Shown here one piece after another: positions 1 through 10,600 of a stretch of 64,000 bases of DNA. Position 1 is the first letter of the stretch. Every line of letters begins with the position of its first letter. Origin of the DNA: Cylicocyclus nassatus (taxonomy: Eukaryota; Nematoda; Chromadorea; Rhabditida; Strongylidae); assembly GCA_958299035.1 (NCBI GenBank), contig CATQJL010000316.1:45071585-45135584 (forward strand). The letters run 5' to 3'. The notes under the pieces are model-generated. The model saw only the letters and a program-made list of their open reading frames with translations, had not been told where the DNA came from and searched no databases. The translations under genes were made by a program, and so were the position numbers.

Positions 1-1475
1 AGGGGTGCGCTGCAATTATGGGAATGCGGCGAGACCATAAGTCCGAAGTGCCTTGTGTTCATAGTCATGCATTGGCTGCTTTCAATGACCAAGATAGCTT
101 ACTACTATCAAGCCGCGTTAAGAGTTTTGTCTTTGTAAATGTTCTTTGAGGAAACCAGCACAGCATTCAATCGGCCAAACTTTTGAGCTAAGCGCCTATG
201 TCATAACGTTGCCTACAAGCAAGAAAGCGACCTACAAAAATAGCACATGAACCTGAAGATGTTTTACGCGAAGACGAAAAAAGATGTTATTCCAAGATTC
301 CGAAGGAGTGAGTTTCATGTCTAACATCCCACTTGTTCAATATATTAGATAGCCTAATGTTCTTTTTACAGAAGCAAGCGCATTTCGCTGAAATTGCTCA
401 AAAAATATTGAAAGAAAACCGTCTAAATTCACCAAAGATCTCTACAGCAATTTGGGACGTTCATGTTGTGTTACGGTCTTGATTCCAGTTCGGAATGTCA
501 TTTTCACCCTTATAGTGTTTCGAACTAAAGCTGAGGCTCGAAAGCGCCCTCAGCTCAAGGTTTCTCCAAACCTGAAGCGTTAGATTATCTTCCTGATCTT
601 TCAACATTATCTTTTCCGTTCTATAGCGAATATGAGTACTTACATCCATTCACACAAGCATACTGAGCGGCAGCAGTATCTATGCTCTCACATTATGGTT
701 TCGACTCTTACCATCGCAACGAAGAAAAGTGCGGAGCCTTACTCTCTCCCATTGTGCCTGACTCTAGCAGGCTTTATGGCGATATTTATAACAGAAGGTA
801 AGTGCTAAGTCCGAAGGCTTTGCTAATAATCTCGCATCTGAATACTTTTATGTTATTATCGCCAGTAACTCCAAGAATACCGATGCAGGTCTTGGACGCA
901 TTCTAGGTCCTAAAGTCCGTAATAATGGATCACATTCGATTTGTGAGAAGTATCTCCGCCCAAAGCTGTAACACATATTAATCCTAAACTTACGGATGAT
1001 AAGCGTCAGTCAGAGAGACAGACTGGGGTTGAAATAAAGGTAACCGGGATCCTAAACGTTCTGGGCAGTGAGGCGAGGCTGTCGGCGACTTTTCTTATAT
1101 GTAGACCTACGGAGTGCAGACATGTTCAACCAAAGTAACACTACCCTCCAGATCCCACTACTTCGCTTTCTAAAGTAAAGCACGGTTCCTAAAAAACACC
1201 CAAATATGAGATTATCTTCATAAGGCCCAGTCAAACGGTGGAAGAGCGCAGGATAGACTATGAATTGCGAAAAGAGGCTCGTAATAGCAACCAAGCATCG
1301 ATTCAAAAGAGTTACATGGTATACAGAAAGGCGCAATAATCAGAGTAAAGTCTCACCTCGGGTAAACTGAATTTCAGAATGATGCCACTGGAATAAATTA
1401 TATGATGTTAGATCACGTAGCCTCGTCATAAGTTAGATTCATTTCGTCTTTTTCTAGCAATCTACAAACCGGATA
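1..1475. other. Gene-free left flank
   Basis: No exon, RNA gene or clear repeat is recognisable here. Open frames are short on both strands and show no known motif. Confidence 0.5.
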
Positions 1476-1666
1476 TTGATGTACTACCGAATCTCGGCTC
1501 TCACCTTCAGTCAAAATATCAGAGTATGCTTTAATCTCCCATATGTTGTCTTTTTTGAAGATCATGTAGGAAAAAAGGGGAATGTGTCTGAGTTTTTCAC
1601 TCTAGAAACGATTCCTTGCGAAGACATTTCTATACCTGCAATTAGTTTGAGCAACGTGCTACTAAC

Positions 1667-2065
1667 ATGATAGTTGATCCTCCTGTACAACTGGAATGTA
1701 CAATTGTTCTACAATTGTTTTATTGCCCACCCTCATCCTCATACTCTGGTAGTTTTGATTTCACTGAATTCATAGAAAAATTCAATTGTAACTTCCAAAA
1801 CATTGTGTTGTTGGGTAATTTGAACCTCAACGTTGTTTGGCCAACCATGACACCAGTATGTCCTCAAGCTTTTAGATTTATCAATTTCTTTGAAGTTCCT
1901 TCATTGCAACAGCATGTAATGTACCACACAAGAAACAATAATATTCTCGATCTTGCACTCTCTACCATAGGTTTATGATCAGACCGTCAGATCCTCTCTA
2001 CGTGACTCTGATCTTAGCATCCATTTCATATTGATGATTCTCAATGACTACCGTAAGATGAATAA
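1667..2065 (+). pseudogene. CR1-like retrotransposon endonuclease remnant
   Basis: The translation from 1667 resembles the middle of the APE-type endonuclease of CR1/Jockey-like non-LTR retrotransposons. A YCPPSSSYSG stretch matches the usual YRPP motif. LLGNLNLNVVWP matches the GDFNL motif with D changed to N. Then comes SLQQHVMYHTRNNNILDLAL, the usual segment before the SDH motif. A stop follows at about 1978, and the remaining DSDLSIHF-like segment is in a shifted frame to about 2062. No reverse transcriptase domain is adjacent. This is a short dead fragment, unrelated in frame quality to the nearly intact element at 42.8-47.0 kb. The family call rests on motif resemblance only. Confidence 0.6.
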
Positions 2066-2218
2066 GATGAATACGGTGAGTACCTACCCTGCTGATCCAA
2101 GGCTGGTTTTCATGACTATCTCATCCCCTGAGTACCATTGACTGATATAAATGAAGACCACCAATTGATGGTCTTCACCAGCGTTTATTTGGTATATACA
2201 TGAAAAAGCTTGACTGTA

Positions 2219-2885
2219 GAAAGAGGGAATCTGAGAGGGGATGCGACATACCTCGCTAATTTAGATATCTTTCTTCTTCTTTCTCCATCTGACTTATGAT
2301 CTCTTATCTTGACACTTGCACATAATAAATGCTAGGTTACTGCCATAGAAGAATAGATTCTAATAGTTTGTGTGATCCTGGGGTCTCCAGGGGATCACCT
2401 CTCATCTTCAAAGCCATTTAAGTTCCTGCAATTTCAGCGAAAAGGCTGCAATTTGTACTGAGGTATCCTACGGCACTGTTAAAGCATATTTTTGACAGGA
2501 GAGATAGAATCTGAAGAATGTGTGTTTTTTTTTCGATAATCCCTATCTCGCGAGCACGTGGTTCATCGAAGATTTCGATATCCTGACATTTCACTTATTT
2601 CTACAATACTCATATTTAGCAGTGCTGCATCATCTCCAGCACAATTTTACAACGTTTTCATTGAGTTAAAAAGAAAAATGAATTCGAAAATGAGAAGTGA
2701 TCCTCTAGGGATCTCCAGGGGATCAAAAACAGTGAGAATCTGATCTTGTATGGCAGTAACCTGGCGTCCATTATGCGCAGGTATCAGGGGTGTGAGAGCC
2801 TTCATAACTCAGACATAGAACGAAGAAGAAGGATATCCAGGACAGCGAGATATGTCTCATCCCCTCTCAAATCCCCTCCCCTCCC
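2219..2885. mobile_element. Long inverted-repeat element, family A, copy 1
   Basis: The left arm (2219 to about 2410) is repeated in reverse complement at about 2692-2885. The match runs from the outer GAGAGGGGATG / CATCCCCTCTC ends to the inner GATCC...GGGGATCAC motif. The spacer of about 280 bp has no coding capacity. This is a non-autonomous foldback element. Diverged copies lie at 3080-4140 and 5827-7530. I could not settle the exact ends or the target duplication, so no superfamily is assigned. Confidence 0.7.
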
Positions 2886-3079
2886 CGCGGGGGTGTGCAT
2901 ACGGGCCTTATTCACCTCGCCGTGCCCTTTGCGGCCACATAATTGTAAAAAAAGTCCGTGATGAACTTCTAGACATACTGCGAATTACGGTACTTATAAG
3001 CAGAAATATTCATTTTAATTGAATGTTACTTCACTGCATACACACACTCGTCTATTTCTAAGGTCTGCACTTATTTTTC

Positions 3080-4140
3080 GGGAGAATGAAGGAGATCTGG
3101 GAGAGAACGAGTCATACCTTGCTATTATATGTACTGTTTCATTTTTTCTATCTATCTATGAATGTTCAATATTCTAATATCTGACAAGGAATGCATGTTT
3201 AGTCGAAGTGGCCTTTCTCAATGTGATGTATACCATATTAAAGGGCTTAAAGCTGATTCCAAACCTGCCTTCCTTATCTGCAGAACGTTTAAGGACGAGG
3301 AGTTATGAGCACTTATTGGAGCGAAAAATTAAATGTGCAAGTAGGACAAAAATAGGCGTGATACTTTTTCTAGTTCTTCAATGGAGCAGTGATAATCTCA
3401 AAGCACTTTGTTCAAAAATATTTTGAAATGAAAAATATACCACACTTGGCCGCATTATTTGAGGGCTAGTAAGATTTCAGCAACTCACTTTTTTCAAAAT
3501 GCACGTTTGATTTTTGGCTCCAAAAAACGCGCATAATTCCTCGTCTCTAAACGTTCTACAGGTAAAGAAGGCAGGTTTGGCAGCGTTTTATGCCCTTTAA
3601 TATGGTATACATCCCATTTAGAGAGGCCACCTCCACTAAACAAGCTTCCCTTGTGAGTATAATGGGTGACAGAACATTGCAATACATACTGAGTTTTTCA
3701 CTGTTTTTCTACCGATAATATACTATGGCACTGCTAAACATGTTTTCAATAGAAATTAGGTGAATTTCAGGTTCTATGAATAGCTGTTCGCGAGTTGGGG
3801 TTTATGAAAAAATCGCACCCTGCACAATCTATTTATCGCGTCGAAAACATCCTTAGCAGTGCTATAGAAGATTCTAGGACGACTTGACGACGTTTTCATC
3901 GACTTTCTGGGACGACAGACGACTTTGAAAGCAAGGGGTGATTCCGTGGAAATCTCCAAGGGATCACACGAAGCAAAAATGTTTCAGCCTGTGCGGCAAT
4001 GTTCTGTCATCCGTTATACTCAGGTATCACAGTATAAAAGCTTTCATAAGACAAACGGAAAAGGAAGAACACAGATATCTAGAATAGCGAAATACGATAC
4101 GACGCGTCTCCTCTCAAATTCACTCCTCACCCCAGCGAGC
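3080..4140. mobile_element. Long inverted-repeat element, family A, copy 2 (interrupted)
   Basis: The left arm starts near 3080 (GGGAGAGAACGAGTCATACC). The right arm lies at about 3905-4135 and contains the family's GATTCC...AAGGGATCAC core and the terminal TCTCCTCTCAAATTC. The internal TACTATGGCACTGCTAAA segment (about 3720) matches the spacer of copy 1. The copy is split by the TGA-flanked element at 3185-3653, so that insertion is younger. Confidence 0.6.
3185..3653. mobile_element. PIF/Harbinger-like foldback MITE, copy a
   Basis: The element is a 469-bp inverted repeat. It starts CAAGGAATGCATGTTTAGTC and ends with the near reverse complement GACTAAACAAGC...CCCTTG (one arm base differs). 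It is flanked on both sides by TGA (3182-3184 and 3654-3656). A second copy at 32121-32597 is flanked by TTA on both sides. A 3-bp TNA duplication with short inverted ends is typical of PIF/Harbinger (Tourist-like) elements. The arms carry a GTATACCATATT.AAGGGC segment shared by all copies. There is no transposase. Confidence 0.75.
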
Positions 4141-5216
4141 ATGTGCGTGCATACGGTCCTAAAAGAGCAAAATATGGCAAAATTTCACACGATGACTCGG
4201 GAAATCCTGTGATAGCTGGCCGAAAGAGCTGAAGCTTCATCCCACAAATTGCTTCAATTTTCGACCTCCATCTGAGTCAAATTCAATATCATGACTTATA
4301 ATAACGGGCTAAGGATGTTTACGTGACTTTGTATGTGTGTCTGTTACGAAATTCGTGCAGCGTTTTCCAGCAAACGTCCTGGGCCCAAATTTTGCACAGC
4401 ACATGCTACCAGCACAAAACTCCACCATGCAAAAGCATGAGCGGATTCGTTGAGTGGAACTCACAAAACTGCGCGTCAAACGGGTCCACTTCGCTTCTGA
4501 CCCACAAAATTGGGTCCCTATCAGCACTTTTTGCGAAGTTCTTGAGGTGTTTGACAAGTAATTGTGCAAGCCTTGGACTCTAACCCAAATAATGGGCAAA
4601 GATCTACTACTTTGCGAAAATAACGCCAAAATGGATTGGTTGCGTAAATGGTCAATTTGAAAACGTTCTACTGGCGCATTTGAGAAGATTTTTGCGCAGA
4701 AGTGTTGCTCACGGTGGCTATTGGCCTTATGGCAACTACCAAACCATAAAAAATCCAGGAACCCACTCAAATTTGCATTTGTTCTTCGGCGAAAAGTTCC
4801 ATCCTCGCGAAATCACCGATCTCACATGAAAAAGCTGTTGAAATGAGTGGTTGTTTACATCCTATTCGTGGTAGTCGGCCACTGCGCGGTGTGTTTCAAT
4901 GCCATCATTATGGGAAAGTAATGAGGCATATGGATAGTAGAGGCAGTGCGAGCCTCTGCGAAGCAGAGGCGACGCACTGGTCACATCAATAAACTGCATC
5001 CTTCTACTCACGTTCACAAGCCCCACTGGCTTTTCCTTGAGGAAGTGAGTAGACTCCGGAAAAACTCAAGACATCTCTGTAGCTTCATTACCAGCGATGC
5101 TTTCTCACAGATTGTTTTCAGGTAAAGTAGTGAATAATTAGCAGTCCCTATTACAATAGGTTCCGAATTCTCTCAAATTTGGCGAACTTCAAAAAATTTG
5201 GAAACATGACAGAATA
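4141..5216. other. Gene-free interval with one hairpin
   Basis: No gene is recognised. The only structure seen is the GC-rich hairpin at 4944-4979. Confidence 0.5.
4944..4979. repeat. GC-rich hairpin
   Basis: This is a two-stage palindrome. Outer arms CAGTGCG / CGCACTG enclose inner arms GCCTCTGC / GCAGAGGC around a 3-nt GAA loop, with one and two unpaired bases between stages. It stands out from AT-rich surroundings. I cannot assign a function. Confidence 0.7.
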
Positions 5217-5813
5217 GTGCCTGTTCCGAAAGTCACGAACCCACAACGTTCACTGAATTTTGCCCTGTATGTATTCTATGTAAAGTCACAGAAAAGATCA
5301 CGGGGAACCACTTTTTTGCAAAAAAAGACCCTCAGAACGCATAGTCGCAGATCTATCGTACTGATCCGACCGACTGCGATGTACGGCGGCGAACGCTGGC
5401 CTGTCACGTACAACGAAGAGCGAAAGCTCAGTATGATGGAAACAAGAATGCTGCGATGAACGTTAAGCATCACAATGATGGACCATGTCACAAATGACAC
5501 CGTACGAACCATGACGATGGTCACTCCAATTGTCAAGAAGTTGCATCAGAGGCGACTTCAATGGTACGGCTATGTGAAAAGATGTGAAGAAGACCACAAT
5601 GCCAGATCGAGCACGTCAGTAGATTTACGGGGAAAAAGCCCAAAAGGGAGACCGAAACTAAAATGGTTAGATAAAATTAGAGCGGATTTAAGAGCGCTCA
5701 AGCTAGAAGAACAAGCCTTAAAGTGCAAGCTGTGGAAGAGACTCACAAGAGCAGCAGACCCCGAGAAGAAAAAAATTTTTTTCTTATTGGGAAAATGCAA
5801 GGATAATAAATGA
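5217..5813 (+). pseudogene. RTE-like reverse transcriptase C-terminal remnant
   Basis: The plus-strand frame reads AMYGGERWPVT, then a METRMLR segment, then LHQRRLQWYGYVKRCEEDH and GRPKLKWLDKIRADLRALKL. These are the conserved tail motifs of RTE-type endonuclease-reverse transcriptases (LYG.E.W, MRMLRW, RLRWYGHV, GRPK.RW.D). Both halves are in the same frame, but a TGA at 5457-5459 sits where the usual tryptophan of MLRW is expected, so the copy is dead. It is 5' truncated, as is normal for this class. An A-rich tail with AATAATAAATGAATAATAAA follows at 5790-5825. It abuts the family A arm that starts at 5827. Confidence 0.8.
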
Positions 5814-6837
5814 ATAATAAAAATTAGGGTATGAGAACCTTCATAAGCAGGATAGAGAGGAAGAAGAAAGATACCTAGAGTAGCGAGATATGACCAGGGT
5901 CAAGCATGGGGTGCGGCACGCCACACCTGGGGGGTATTGAGGACTCAAAAGGGGAGGGGGTCGTAGTTGGGTAATCTGATAATAGTGATAACATGATATT
6001 CGTATAATATCCATAATTAGCATGTCAATTGACCCCTGTGGACAAAGTGTGAGCGAATTCTGAAAATTCAAGGTACTAGGCTACCCAGATGAAATGGTCA
6101 AATTCCAACATGGTTAACTTTGTTTCAAAGGTGAATTAGCTATTCGTTTTTGCACTCAGGACAAAGCACTGCTCCTTCTTTGTCCAACTCAGGAATCCCG
6201 CTTCAGAAGACCTGCAAACTGTGGAATTAGAAGCCAACCAAAATCTCGTTTTCCCATTTTTCGCTTTTGATCGCTGTGCCTTCACCAAATATTACTTAAA
6301 GCTAAGAAGACAAATCAGGCTCCAAACAGTTCTATGGAATCTACAAGGTTTAGGCTATCGATTCATATAAATATTGTCCGCTAAAAATGTTTTTTTGATA
6401 TAGTTGATGGGGTGCGGCACACCCCCTTAACTTGCCTTCAAAATCCAGAAAGCGCTCCAATGCTGGTATGAGTATTGAGCACATAGCTTATTCTTGCTAC
6501 AATGGAAATTTGGAGCCGAACGCCCCACCCATAAGAAAATTATGGCCCTTTCAATATGCCCATTCAGATCAAAATCAGCCGTCAAATTACGTGTGATAAA
6601 GTGCAGTCACAGAAAATCGGGCGTACAGCTCTCAGAGATCTGAAAACTTTCTAGAAAAAGATGGTGTCCTCCAGAATGTCACATTCTGAGGTCCAGAGGT
6701 TAAGAGGAGGAAGAAGGGGTCGTTTGAGGGCTTTCTTGGGAGGGGGGGGGGATTTCAAAAGACTTGTGCCTGACCTCTTTCTCAACTCTGGTAATGCTAT
6801 CTTGGGTATATAGTTCAGGGGGGGGGGGTCTTATTAA

Positions 6838-7403
6838 CACGTTGACGACGGTGTCGCGCAATGGTGCGCGACAGGCAGTCTGTCCCTGTGGACGATGTCG
6901 CGCAATGGTGCGCGACACCCTAAACATCAGTTTTAATGTGCACAATGGCTCCAATTTGTGTTCATATAATCAAGTTAGGCTCGCAAGTACTTCATGTTGG
7001 CCCCGCCCCCTTTTTGACAAACTCCGCCCACTCCATTGCCCTCTACAAAAAACTTTCCTCGTTCTCAAATCGCATAGAAAAGCTCATAGATGACAGGGGA
7101 CCTCAAATAATCTTGATTTTTGACCCCGCCCCCCGTAAAGCAGGCTCCACCCCCTCGGTGGCAAGCTCCGCCCACTTTTCAAAAATGCCGGAATTTGCAC
7201 TAATTCATTGATTTTGAGCAATTTCCAGCATTTTTGAGAAGTGGGCGGGGCTTGCCAAAAGTGGGCGGAGCTGCCCCGCCCACTTGAATTTGTGTATCTC
7301 AGGCATAGATGCATGCATATATATGTGCAGTCGGCTGTGAAAATGCCCGGAAACGGTTCGTCCACAGGGACAGACCTTCAAAAAATGGCTCGTCGTCAAC
7401 GTG
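6838..7403. mobile_element. TTAA-flanked palindromic element 1 (piggyBac-like ends)
   Basis: The 566-bp element is bounded by TTAA on both sides (6834-6837 and 7404-7407). Its inverted ends are CACGTTGACGACG / CGTCGTCAACGTG. A further inverted block, GTCTGTCCCTGTGGACGA, occurs inside the left end (about 6878-6895) and in reverse complement near the right end (about 7359-7376). TTAA target choice is characteristic of piggyBac-type transposition. No transposase is encoded. The left end carries the paired 22-nt palindromes; the right end does not. The element sits inside the hAT-like element. Confidence 0.75.
6852..6917. repeat. Paired 22-nt palindromes with 22-nt spacer (locus 1)
   Basis: Two identical 22-nt palindromes occupy 6852-6873 and 6896-6917. 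Each has 9-nt arms TGTCGCGCA / TGCGCGACA around an ATGG loop. The spacer 6874-6895 is 22 nt and is part of the element's terminal inverted repeat. The block begins 14 nt inside the TTAA-flanked end. Confidence 0.9.
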
Positions 7404-7577
7404 TTAAGATAGCAATCAGGGGGGGGGGGGGGGGATCGTAACCAGCGATCGTGTGCCACACCTCTTGCTTGACCCTGGATATGACCTGACCCATTCCCTC
7501 TCAGATCCCCTCCCTCCCCAGCGGGGATGTACGTGCGGGAGGCAATCTAAGTACGACTAAAATCAGCATCATGACAC

Positions 7578-7583
7578 TTTATT
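7578..7583 (-). promoter_or_regulatory. Poly(A) signal AATAAA of the UGT gene
   Basis: AATAAA on the minus strand lies 61 nt beyond the UGT stop codon (7645-7647). That is a normal distance for a nematode 3' UTR, and it supports 7645 as the true gene end. Confidence 0.7.
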
Positions 7584-7644
7584 AACATTTCTTGTTCTCA
7601 CAGATAAGTACAAATTTCAATTCAATCGTAGTAGTGACAAACTT

Positions 7645-10600
7645 CTAGTTAGTCTTCTTCTTCCCATTCAGCTTTTCTAGATGTGAATCTTTTGACCTTC
7701 TGAAAGGATATCTTACTAGCAAGATAAGAATTCTCAGTGCTGTTTTTGTAACGTAGTAGACGGTGGCAAACAGCAGTAGTACGACAGATGCGAGGAATAA
7801 GAGGACGTCAACAAGGAAATACTGGAACACGTTCAACTTGTCGGCTCCAGATCGAGCATGCGGAACCTGAAAATATGGACTTGACTGCGAGTCGGGATAG
7901 ATTATCTGGTTGTTTTGAGAACTCTGCATCTTTACGAATCTCAACCACGTTTCACCATAAAATTTTTTCAGGAGTACTCATTGCGAGTGTGTAAAATGTA
8001 ATTTTATCTACGAATTCTTGACCACTATACGCACACAAGTTATGCAGCAACTACGATAAAGAATTCCTATTCTAAAGATGACCAAACATTCTCTCTAACC
8101 CCCACTTTGGAAGACTATAACTCGTTTTGAGATGTAGTACTATAGCAGACTCTGTTCTATGTGTAGTCAATTGTAGTAAACTCGGATTCCAATGAGCTCG
8201 TTTACCAATAGCCTTTGCGTAAGGTCGAAAGAATCTACCTCGTTTTTGAGATGGCGAACTGTCTTTCTAAACTCTGTTTATTCACTGCAGAAAATTATGA
8301 TAAATTCCAAAAATACCGGTACAAGGCCTATTCTTGCTGTTATAAAGCCAAAAATTTCTGATCGCATCGCGCTCACGAATCTATACAGCTCATAAAACCA
8401 CTACGATAAGTCATAGTCAAGTCACTGTCACATGCCAAAATTTTAGGTTCAAAATTTTTCGAAAATTTTCGTCTGATAAGCATTAGCAGCGCACTTTCAG
8501 CAAAGTATACAAATGGTCTCACATCAAAAGGGTTTTTGCCTTTTGCCGTTTATGATGGAGCAAGGAGAAGGTTTCACACTTGCATGAGGTTGTGAAATTG
8601 CGGATTAAACAGAGTTCCATAAAACGGGAGCTTACATGCAAAACTAGAAAAAGAGCTTTCAGATCTGAACAATGTTCATAAAAAATACAGTCTACCAAAG
8701 ACGTGAAGTACAGATCTGAACAAGCCAACGCACTATGAGGTTGTTTCAAACCTTTTACCCGTTTTTTGTATCTTTTTTCAAAATGCTAGTTTTGTAGGAA
8801 AAAGCTATTTTTTATAAACACCTTCTTATAAAGTTCGAAAGCTCTTTTCTCCAGTTTTTTGCATATATGTTCTCATTCTCTAGAGCTTCGCTTAATCCTT
8901 AAATGCCCACCGTAAAAAGACAACAATCCAAGTTCGCAGACTTTCCTATTTGCCCTTCTTGACTCCACAGGTATGCAAGGAAGTTTTTTTTTTTCAAAAA
9001 CATGCGTAATGTATGTTATAATCTGTGCATGAAAATTCTGTTTGATATAGATTTTTGTAAAATGAACTACTCCAAACTCACGAGTACAGCGCAGAGTCTT
9101 TTCTAAAATAATCTAGCTCAATCACGCCCAAGAATTAAATTTTTACGCTTTTGCGTAGCTGAGCAGCTATTTCAGACTGCTTCTAAGAAAAAAAGCTGAT
9201 GTATTCGGTAGAAAAATTTAGAAATATCTCTTGAAATAAAGCAAAGCGACACCCAGTAATCGATTTTCAAATGCTATATCACTCTATTCGTGAAGTCTAA
9301 ATCCTGAAAAGCCCTCCACATTGTGTATACAGTCAAAAAATCTGCATTTTCTATTTACCGTCTAAAATGTACATATGCCTTCAAGGCTCACCAACCTCTT
9401 GATGCCTCTCGATGAATTCTACCCAAAATGCAGCATGTGTTAGCTCAGTGTATGGAACATCGCGTAACATATCTTGGAATACCAGCATCTCTTCTTTGTA
9501 CCTGAATGTTTCATTTATAGATTTGGGACAGTAAGATTAACTCAAATCCGGCTCTATCAGAAGAAACTGATCTGTTTCAACTGATTTCGTGGCACTTAGA
9601 ATTTCGAAACGGTGATATTACAAAATAACAAGAAGAATCAAATTTGCTACTTACGTTTTCTTTCGAATTTCACTGAGCGCCCAAACCAGCTTATCATTTG
9701 TAAGCTCCGTTTTAGGAATTAGCAGTCCAGCCTTTCTTGCTGATATCCGTAAAAGATTGTCGTGGCCTACACATAAACAGTTTGAGGATATCTGAGAGAG
9801 GAGGGCTACCGTCAAGAAAAGAAAGTAGCGGTTTACCAGCTACAGTAAGCGGAATGCCAATTGTTGGAACACCGTGCCAGACTGACTCAATGACACTGTT
9901 GATGCCACCATGGGAAATATGTGTACGACATTTCGGATGGCCTTCAAAAAGTCAGTGTAGTTCGAACAACTCAGTTCAGATGAAAATCTCCATACTTACC
10001 TAGAAGATCCTGCTGTGGTAGCCATGACTGTACGAACACATTTTCGGGCAGGTTTTCGATTGGCTTTCCGTTGTATTGCCAAACAAATTGCACATTCGGT
10101 AGAGCTCGGAAGGTGTCGAGGAAGATGTTCTTAAGGTTTTTGGTATACCCTTTTCTACGGCCCTAAGGGACTACGTTACCTTGATCCGCATAGAAGCTTT
10201 GTTCCATTGAGCTGTGAAGCCGCTCGTGATCAAAACAAAGCCTTCCTTGTCATTTGCAGCTTTGACAAAATCTTTCAGAGCCTGAATGTCATCATTACAA
10301 AAATATAGCCACTTTAAAAAAAATTCTGCGTACCCCTCCAAGATCAGTTGCATTGTGACAATGCAGTCCTCCGACAAAGTTCACCCTTGGCATATAAGGT
10401 CGCGCAAAGTCGAAGATGGGTGGATTGTTGACGAAATTAATCGAAGCATTTCTCTCAATGTCAAAGGCTGTCTCAACACCAGGATAGTGTTTCTGTAAAG
10501 TGTCATCATCAGTACCATTTTCGAAATTAACAATTCCTTCTAGGTCAAGAGCTCTATTTTTAGTATTTCAAGGCGTGATTTTCGGCAAAAAAGGAATTTG

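Larger units (their letters stand above)
5895..7477. mobile_element. hAT-like non-autonomous transposon
   Basis: The ends are inverted: CAGGGTCAAGCA at the left and TGCTTGACCCTG at the right, with subterminal GGTGCGGCAC / GTGTGCCACACC. They are flanked by a perfect 8-bp duplication GATATGAC (5887-5894 and 7478-7485). CAGGG termini with an 8-bp duplication are the hallmark of hAT elements. The flanking family A arm is restored when the element is removed, which shows the insertion directly. The 1,583-bp interior has no transposase. It contains G-runs, a TTAA-flanked insertion at 6838-7403 and CCGCCC-rich inverted repeats near 7160-7255. A second family member starts at 62379. Confidence 0.85.
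5827..7530. mobile_element. Inverted-repeat family A, copy 3, split by an insertion
   Basis: The 5827-5894 part matches the right arm of copy 1 (GAGAACCTTCATAAG, then AGCGAGATATG). The arm resumes at 7486 with CCATTCCCTCTCAGATCCCC. The two parts join cleanly when the hAT-like element at 5895-7477 and one 8-bp duplication are removed. Only the right arm is present; the left side is replaced by the RTE-like remnant. Confidence 0.7.
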
